A stretch of DNA of 64,000 nt from UBA12481 sp942493265 (GTDB taxonomy: Bacteria; Bacteroidota; Bacteroidia; Bacteroidales; UBA12481): positions 5,270,001 through 5,334,000 of the forward strand of contig OW818688.1 of NCBI GenBank assembly GCA_942493265.1. Reading direction: 5' to 3'. Positions within the stretch are counted from its first letter, which is position 1; every line of letters begins with the position of its first letter. This document shows positions 59,545 to 64,000 of this stretch, piece after piece. Under the pieces are notes generated by a model. The model saw only the letters and a program-made list of their open reading frames with translations, did not search any database and had not been told where the DNA came from. Position numbers and translations under genes: made by a program.

Positions 59545-60434
59545 TCCGTTTTCCTCCACATGGGTTTGACATAGCTTTTATCGATGATACTCTTCCTGAT
59601 CAGATAAACCCCGAAAATCACAAAAACGATTACCGTGATAACGGATGCTTCCGGCCCGAAGGCTCCGCCGGTTAGCCAGTCGGGACCGGGAAACCGGGCC
59701 GAGAGGAGTCCGCCGGGCTCCCCGCCCGATACCGGTGCCCCGTAAATTCCACCAAGCGTAAAGTTCCAGCCGATATGCAAACCGATGGGAATCCAGAGCT
59801 GGCGGGTGATCACATATAGCATGGCCAATATGACTCCGGCAGTCAACGCAATGGAAACCGAACTGAATACGGTAGCATTCGGATTCCAAATATGCATGAA
59901 CCCAAAGATGAATGCCGACAAAACGATCGACCACCAGGTGCCGATCCCTTCCTCTGCAATCCGGAATATTATACCGCGACTCAAAATCTCCTCCACAATA
60001 CCAGCCTGTACCGACATAATCACAAAGGGCGCCATGGCAGAAATGGTATTAAACCCGGAAACCTTATAACCGCCGAACAACCACATAACCAACATAATCA
60101 GCGAAATAAAACCAAATCCAAGCAACAGCCCATAGGTCGTCTGACGAAGGGATTTCGTAAGATCCAGCTCATTAACCCTTCGGCCCTCAACGGTAGCACA
60201 GTAGAGCATATAGCCCAGCCAGGCAAAACTGCATGTCAGAATCATCTGAATTACTGTACCGAGGTCCTCCATTCCGGAAGGGATCAGGCCCCGGCGAATC
60301 CAGGCACCCAGTGCAAGTGCCAAACCTGTGAAAGCAATCAGAAAAACCAGTGCGATAACCAGGCGCGTCAAAGGAAATCGCATGATCTTCATTCCTCGTT
60401 CCGACATGCGGATCGCCAGCGGGTGATTATCCAT
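59538..60434 (-). CDS. CPBP family intramembrane glutamic endopeptidase
   Basis: 298 residues with about eight membrane helices. The Rce1/CPBP motifs are IVEEILSRGIIFRI (EExxxR with SR in place of FR), AFIFGFMHIWNP (FxxxH) and HIGWNFTLG (HxxxN). Processes membrane-anchored proteins or bacteriocin-like peptides; target not known. ATG overlaps the cyclophilin stop (TAATG). Confidence 0.88.
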   Translation of the reverse strand: MDNHPLAIRMSERGMKIMRFPLTRLVIALVFLIAFTGLALALGAWIRRGLIPSGMEDLGTVIQMILTCSFAWLGYMLYCATVEGRRVNELDLTKSLRQTTYGLLLGFGFISLIMLVMWLFGGYKVSGFNTISAMAPFVIMSVQAGIVEEILSRGIIFRIAEEGIGTWWSIVLSAFIFGFMHIWNPNATVFSSVSIALTAGVILAMLYVITRQLWIPIGLHIGWNFTLGGIYGAPVSGGEPGGLLSARFPGPDWLTGGAFGPEASVITVIVFVIFGVYLIRKSIIDKSYVKPMWRKTEC

Positions 60435-61018
60435 TATTTTACTATTATCTTATGAATACGTACCGGAGGATCAATCTTCTGCCCTGCGGCTGAGCCCCTC
60501 CAGATTTCCTGTGCCAGTGATTTCCCTTCGATCACCTTACCGAATGCCGCAAATCCCTGTCCATCCGGATTCCTCCTTCCCCCAAAATCGAGTTCCGGCT
60601 GATCGCCAATACAGATAAAGAATTCAGTCCTGGCTGATCCGGGTGTGCTGCGGGCCATGGATACCACCCCGTCGAGGTGCCTGATTCCGGTCACCGTGGT
60701 GGTTTCATGGTCAATGGGTTTAATATCCGGGATATTGTCCTTTCCCTGGGTTCCTCCCTGTAAAACATCAATTTTAACCGGATTGGCATCATTGGTACTC
60801 CTGACTGTCCGATAGAAACTTCCGCCATCAAGCACCTGATCTTTAACTAATTTCAGAAAGTTTCCAGCTGTTACCGGAGCTTTATCCAGATATAGTTCAA
60901 TAGAAATATTTCCTTTCGGGGTTTGAATCTCAACTATTGGATTTTTCTTTTGACAGGAAACAGCCAAAAAGGGAACCAAAACCAGAAAACAAAGGAAAGT
61001 TCTTAAAAATCTGCTCAT
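60434..61018 (-). CDS. Lipoprotein peptidyl-prolyl isomerase (cyclophilin type)
   Basis: ATG at 61018 (the upstream extension overlaps the promoter) gives lipobox LAVSC and 194 residues. Cyclophilin core: GNISIELYLDKAPVTAGNFLKLV, SFYRTV, LQGGT.GKDN, VSMARSTPGSARTEFFICIG and GFAAFGKVIEGKSLAQEI. The catalytic Arg sits in FYRTV. Periplasmic, outer-membrane bound folding helper. Confidence 0.92.
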   Translation of the reverse strand: MSRFLRTFLCFLVLVPFLAVSCQKKNPIVEIQTPKGNISIELYLDKAPVTAGNFLKLVKDQVLDGGSFYRTVRSTNDANPVKIDVLQGGTQGKDNIPDIKPIDHETTTVTGIRHLDGVVSMARSTPGSARTEFFICIGDQPELDFGGRRNPDGQGFAAFGKVIEGKSLAQEIWRGSAAGQKIDPPVRIHKIIVK

Positions 61019-61042
61019 AGGTATGTCGTTTAACAGGTTGAT

Positions 61043-61050
61043 CAAAAATA
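61043..61050 (-). promoter_or_regulatory. -7 promoter box of the cyclophilin operon (TATTTTTG on minus)
   Basis: TATTTTTG on the minus strand 24 bp before the ATG at 61018; drives cyclophilin, CPBP and GNAT genes. Confidence 0.5.
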
Positions 61051-61092
61051 TAAAAATGAGGAAAAGTTTTTCCGATTTTCCATCTTTACAGG

Positions 61093-62097
61093 ATGAAACA
61101 GCTAATTTTTATACCAATTGTGCTTTTATCCTTCATCACCAGGATATCTGCACAGGAAAATCAGCCGGTAACCCCAGCTGAATTAAAAACATGGTGCACC
61201 TGGCTGGCCTGCGACGAAATGAAGGGCAGAAAGAACGGCTCGCCCGAAATAAAAAAAGCGGCAGAGTATATTGCCGAGGCTTATAAGAGAGCCGGATTGA
61301 AGCCATACTCGTCTGAAACCGGATACTTGCAGGAATACATCATCACAGGACGAAATAAGTCGGGGATACCTGAACGCAATGTTATCGGAATGATGGAGGG
61401 ATCAGATCCTCAGTTAAAGAAGGAATGGATAATCCTCTCGGCGCATTTCGATCATATCGGAATCGGAAAAGCTGTTGACGGCGACTCCATATACAATGGC
61501 GCCGATGATAATGCCACAGGAACAGTAACGGTAATGGCGCTGGCCAGAATGCTTGGATCATCGAAGGTAAAACCCAAGCGTTCGATCATGTTTGTCGCCT
61601 ACAGCGGCGAGGAAATGGGACGGCGCGGCTCCAGATGGTTCGCGGAGCATCCACCGGTCCCTTTGGAACAGGTTAAGCTCAACCTTAATTTTGAAATGGA
61701 GGGAGAGAGTGCAACTTTGGGAAAAAACATCTATATCCTTACGGGTCACCAGTATACCGACTTTGACAATCTGCTGGATGAATACAATAAGAAAACCAAT
61801 TGGGTACTGGCCCGGAAATATAAATCCCCGGAATGGATTTTCACAGGTTCCGACAATGCATCGCTGGCACTGAAAAATGTGGGCAACAAATTAGTATTGA
61901 ACATTCCGGCTTTCACCATCGTCACAACTGACGACATGAATTTCATACACAAAGTCACCGATGAACCTGACCGGATGGATTATGACAACATGGCTTCACT
62001 GGTTTCCTACAGCACCGGGCTGGTTTTGTTCCTGTCGGCAGATCCGCTCGTCATACATTGGGATCAGGCGGCATTCGACAAATTCAATAAGCGGTAA
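61093..62097 (+). CDS. Secreted M28 family peptidase
   Basis: 334 residues with a signal peptide (FIPIVLLSFITRISAQ). Zinc site SAHFDHIGIG (His, Asp), NGADDNATGTV (bridging Asp), VAYSGEEMGRRGS (catalytic Glu and ligand Glu), NFEMEG and NFIHKVTDEPDRMDY (last His). It lacks the PA domain of the M28 protein at 48655. The 3' end overlaps the end of the convergent methyltransferase gene by 14 bp. Confidence 0.9.
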   Translation: MKQLIFIPIVLLSFITRISAQENQPVTPAELKTWCTWLACDEMKGRKNGSPEIKKAAEYIAEAYKRAGLKPYSSETGYLQEYIITGRNKSGIPERNVIGMMEGSDPQLKKEWIILSAHFDHIGIGKAVDGDSIYNGADDNATGTVTVMALARMLGSSKVKPKRSIMFVAYSGEEMGRRGSRWFAEHPPVPLEQVKLNLNFEMEGESATLGKNIYILTGHQYTDFDNLLDEYNKKTNWVLARKYKSPEWIFTGSDNASLALKNVGNKLVLNIPAFTIVTTDDMNFIHKVTDEPDRMDYDNMASLVSYSTGLVLFLSADPLVIHWDQAAFDKFNKR

Positions 62098-62866
62098 CAT
62101 TGCATTTCAGCACATAGCTCACATACACATATTCGCCTGATACGAACTGGTTGTAAGTTTCAGAACCAATGGTTCCGGCAAAATTCAAAGCAGTTTTGTG
62201 AAGGAATTTAGGAACCAGCTTCCTGACCAACCTGCGCTTACGTTCATCATCCAGCTCCAGGGCCAGTACAACCTGCTTATTGATAACCATTTCCCTTTCA
62301 ATTATCATCCCGCTGGATGCAATCTGGCTCTCCAACTCTTCGATCTCCCATTTATACCGGAAATCAGTAAACAAAAAACACCCGTCGGGTCGTAAAATGC
62401 GTACCACTTCCGACAGAAATGCCTTCATATCAGGGTAACGATGCGAGGATTCTACGTTGAGCACCACATCACACGAATTACTTTCCAAGGCCAGGTTCTG
62501 GGCATCTCCCTGCAAAAATGACAATCCATCCAATGAATAATGGCGGTTGCAAAACGCGGCGGCTTCCTTATCCAGGTCAACTCCCAGAGCCGATGCCGGA
62601 GAGAAATTCTTAGTCACATAGGCCAGTCCGCCACCCCTGCCACAGCCTACCTCAACGATATCCTTATTTTTAATATCGGCTGCACAAACAAGATGGTGAT
62701 AAAGCTGGGTCGAATAACGGTCAGGCTCGCTATGTTTGTCCAGTACAGGCATCTGGTCCTGATCACAATAGCCGAAATTCATGAATAAAATTTCTGCCTG
62801 TTTGTCGATTTTGTTCACATACCAATACCAGATTCTGAACAATTGTTCACGGATTTGCAACTTCAT
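62084..62866 (-). CDS. Class I SAM methyltransferase, lipid methyltransferase-like
   Basis: 260 residues. FGYCDQDQMP and PDRYSTQLYHHLVC lead to motif I IVEVGCGRGGGLAYVT, then GVDLDKEAAAFC and LNVESSHRYPDMKAFLSEVV with VRILRPDGCFLFTDFRYK. This order (NYGYW... EPxRYSxQLYHH ... GCGRGGG ... NVESSHxYPD) is that of the mycobacterial phthiotriol/glycolipid methyltransferase type (Rv2952). Substrate is likely a lipid or polyketide hydroxyl; unproven. Divergent from the OlsF-like acyltransferase gene. Confidence 0.82.
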   Translation of the reverse strand: MKLQIREQLFRIWYWYVNKIDKQAEILFMNFGYCDQDQMPVLDKHSEPDRYSTQLYHHLVCAADIKNKDIVEVGCGRGGGLAYVTKNFSPASALGVDLDKEAAAFCNRHYSLDGLSFLQGDAQNLALESNSCDVVLNVESSHRYPDMKAFLSEVVRILRPDGCFLFTDFRYKWEIEELESQIASSGMIIEREMVINKQVVLALELDDERKRRLVRKLVPKFLHKTALNFAGTIGSETYNQFVSGEYVYVSYVLKCNVTAY

Positions 62867-62957
62867 GGAATATAGGTCAGTTTATGTTTAGTTATCCGCC
62901 GCAAGAAACAAACTTTTTTTCTCTGTTTTCCGGCCGGGTTAAAATTCTTTGCCGTGA

Positions 62958-64000
62958 ATGGATTCAACTATTAAGGAGATTCCTAACTTGAGCCGCATTT
63001 CCAATTATTACCCTGTCTTGATTTCATTGAAATATCAAATGAATCGCACACCGCCGTCAATACCTCACCGGAGAAGAAAGCCAAGGCTTCATCAACTTGT
63101 TGCTTCAGAATCAGGTGCAAAGGGAATCACCCGTGTTGATCAACTTTTAGCGCAACTGGAAATCTCGATAGAGATTTTCGAAAAAGACATTTGCCGGATC
63201 CCTAAAACAGGGCCCTTTATTGTAATAGCCAACCATCCTTTCGGCGGAGTCGACGATTTACTTTTACTGAAACTATTTTCAAACCTTCGCCCCGACCTTA
63301 AAATATTTTCCAGGCCAATCCTTCGTAAGCTTGGAGGCCTGGATGAGTTCTTTTTGCCCGGACCCGGATTCGCCGGTGCCGGAAGCCAGCGATCCACGCT
63401 CGAACAAATGCTCCAGGTGACAAAACACCTTCAGGATGGCGGGTGCCTTGGGATCTTCCCGTCAGGAAAAATTTCAGGCTATGACCTGAGGTCCCAAACG
63501 ATTGTGGATGAACAATGGAGCACTACCGCACTGATGTTTATCCGGAATGCCAAAGTTCCGGTAATACCGTTTTACGTTAAAGGATCCAACAGCATACTTT
63601 TCCAGCTGCTGGGTTTTATTCATCCTTCATTACAGGCATGGAGGCTGCCTTCTGAATTATTGAACAAAAGGCACCACCCCATCGCAGTCAGGATCGGAAA
63701 CCCGATTGCCGCAAAGGATCAGGAGGCTTTCAATGATTTATCCAGATATGGGCGCTATTTAAGGGCCAAGACTTACGCTCTGGGGACCTCCCTGGAAGTC
63801 AAAAAATCAGCACCGGCAGCTGATATGGCCGATCAGGATCCAGAACCCATCATATCTCCTGTGTCAGACATTCTTCTTCAGAATGAAATTGATCATCTTG
63901 AAAAGCAATATCAGCTTTTCGAAGTTGCTTCATTTAAAGTATTTTGTGCCCCGGCGGCGGCGATTCCGCAAATCATAACCGAAATCGGCAGGTTACGTGA
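62958..64000 (+). CDS. OlsF-like bifunctional acyltransferase, 5' part (cut by window end)
   Basis: Open from ATG 62958 to the window end (347 codons, no stop). An N-terminal PlsC/hemolysin-like acyltransferase domain shows PFIVIANHPFGGVDD (catalytic His, HX5D form), the FLPGPGFAGAG and GIFPSGKISG (substrate pocket) segments. After a linker near residue 270, the last stretch SDILLQNEIDHLEKQYQLF and PQIITEIGRLR matches the start of the OlsB/GNAT acyl-ACP N-acyltransferase domain. Together this is the OlsF plan: N- and O-acylation to build ornithine or glycine lipids. The rest of the second domain is beyond the window. Confidence 0.78.
   Translation, partial: MDSTIKEIPNLSRISNYYPVLISLKYQMNRTPPSIPHRRRKPRLHQLVASESGAKGITRVDQLLAQLEISIEIFEKDICRIPKTGPFIVIANHPFGGVDDLLLLKLFSNLRPDLKIFSRPILRKLGGLDEFFLPGPGFAGAGSQRSTLEQMLQVTKHLQDGGCLGIFPSGKISGYDLRSQTIVDEQWSTTALMFIRNAKVPVIPFYVKGSNSILFQLLGFIHPSLQAWRLPSELLNKRHHPIAVRIGNPIAAKDQEAFNDLSRYGRYLRAKTYALGTSLEVKKSAPAADMADQDPEPIISPVSDILLQNEIDHLEKQYQLFEVASFKVFCAPAAAIPQIITEIGRLR

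Overview
The window looks like chromosomal DNA of a Bacteroidota bacterium, most likely an anaerobic or microaerobic member of the Bacteroidales/Marinilabiliales side of the phylum. The evidence: secreted proteins carry type IX secretion (T9SS) type A C-terminal sorting domains; promoters show the Bacteroidota -7 box TAnnTTTG instead of -10 TATAAT; translation starts mostly lack Shine-Dalgarno sequences; and several phylum-typical families are present (DUF4294, DUF3109, DUF2851, LruC lipoprotein, glutamine synthetase III, PASTA-RluD-Ddl cluster, PorE-like OmpA protein, OlsF-like acyltransferase). No phage, IS element, CRISPR array, rRNA operon or plasmid function is visible.

Layout. 1-6237: a truncated flavoprotein, divergent mqnE (futalosine-route menaquinone), then a PASTA protein, a T9SS cargo protein, an RluA-family pseudouridine synthase and D-Ala-D-Ala ligase in one run. 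6263-9566: three lipoproteins, one of the LruC family. 9662-16747 (minus): gcvP, then an operon read pcm, secreted metzincin, metallo-beta-lactamase-fold hydrolase. 16791-19743: lipoprotein, polyprenyl glycosylphosphotransferase, elbB. 19745-22219: DUF4294 protein, sucC, TrmH-family RNA methyltransferase. 22365-24590: a BlaI repressor and a BlaR1-like protease carrying two TonB C-terminal domains, with a visible operator. 24686-29853 (minus): TPR/OmpA-like lipoprotein, deoxynucleoside kinase, pnp, rpsO. 29928-33009 (minus): four lipoproteins, one of them a serpin lying between two related cysteine-rich lipoproteins. 33046-42888 (minus): SDR epimerase/reductase, DUF2851, purM-prfA-pyrF, PorE-like protein, glutamine synthetase III. 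43332-50046 (minus): M20 dipeptidase, beta-barrel protein, DUF3109, gpmI, two secreted unknowns, M28 peptidase. 50119-54544: butyrate kinase, enoyl-CoA hydratase, T9SS-exported C1 cysteine protease. 54888-64000: LTA-synthase-like sulfatase, tRNA-Phe, M16 protease, O-methyltransferase, GNAT, CPBP protease, cyclophilin, M28 peptidase, a lipid-methyltransferase-like protein and the start of an OlsF-like bifunctional acyltransferase.

Taken together this is mostly housekeeping plus envelope and protein-degradation functions: at least eight peptidases of different clans (metzincin, M20, two M28, M16, C1, BlaR1-type, CPBP) and one protease inhibitor, with glycine cleavage, CoA-acid metabolism and an ammonium-assimilating GSIII. 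This suits an organism living on peptides. The most unusual content is intergenic: five loci carry short tandem repeats of 7, 8 or 9 bp, several arranged as inverted pairs or joined to a strong GGGGCGACC palindrome. The glnN promoter has a CCCCCTA-N5-TAGGGGG palindrome at the -33 region. All functional calls are by reading motifs in the sequence; no database search was run.
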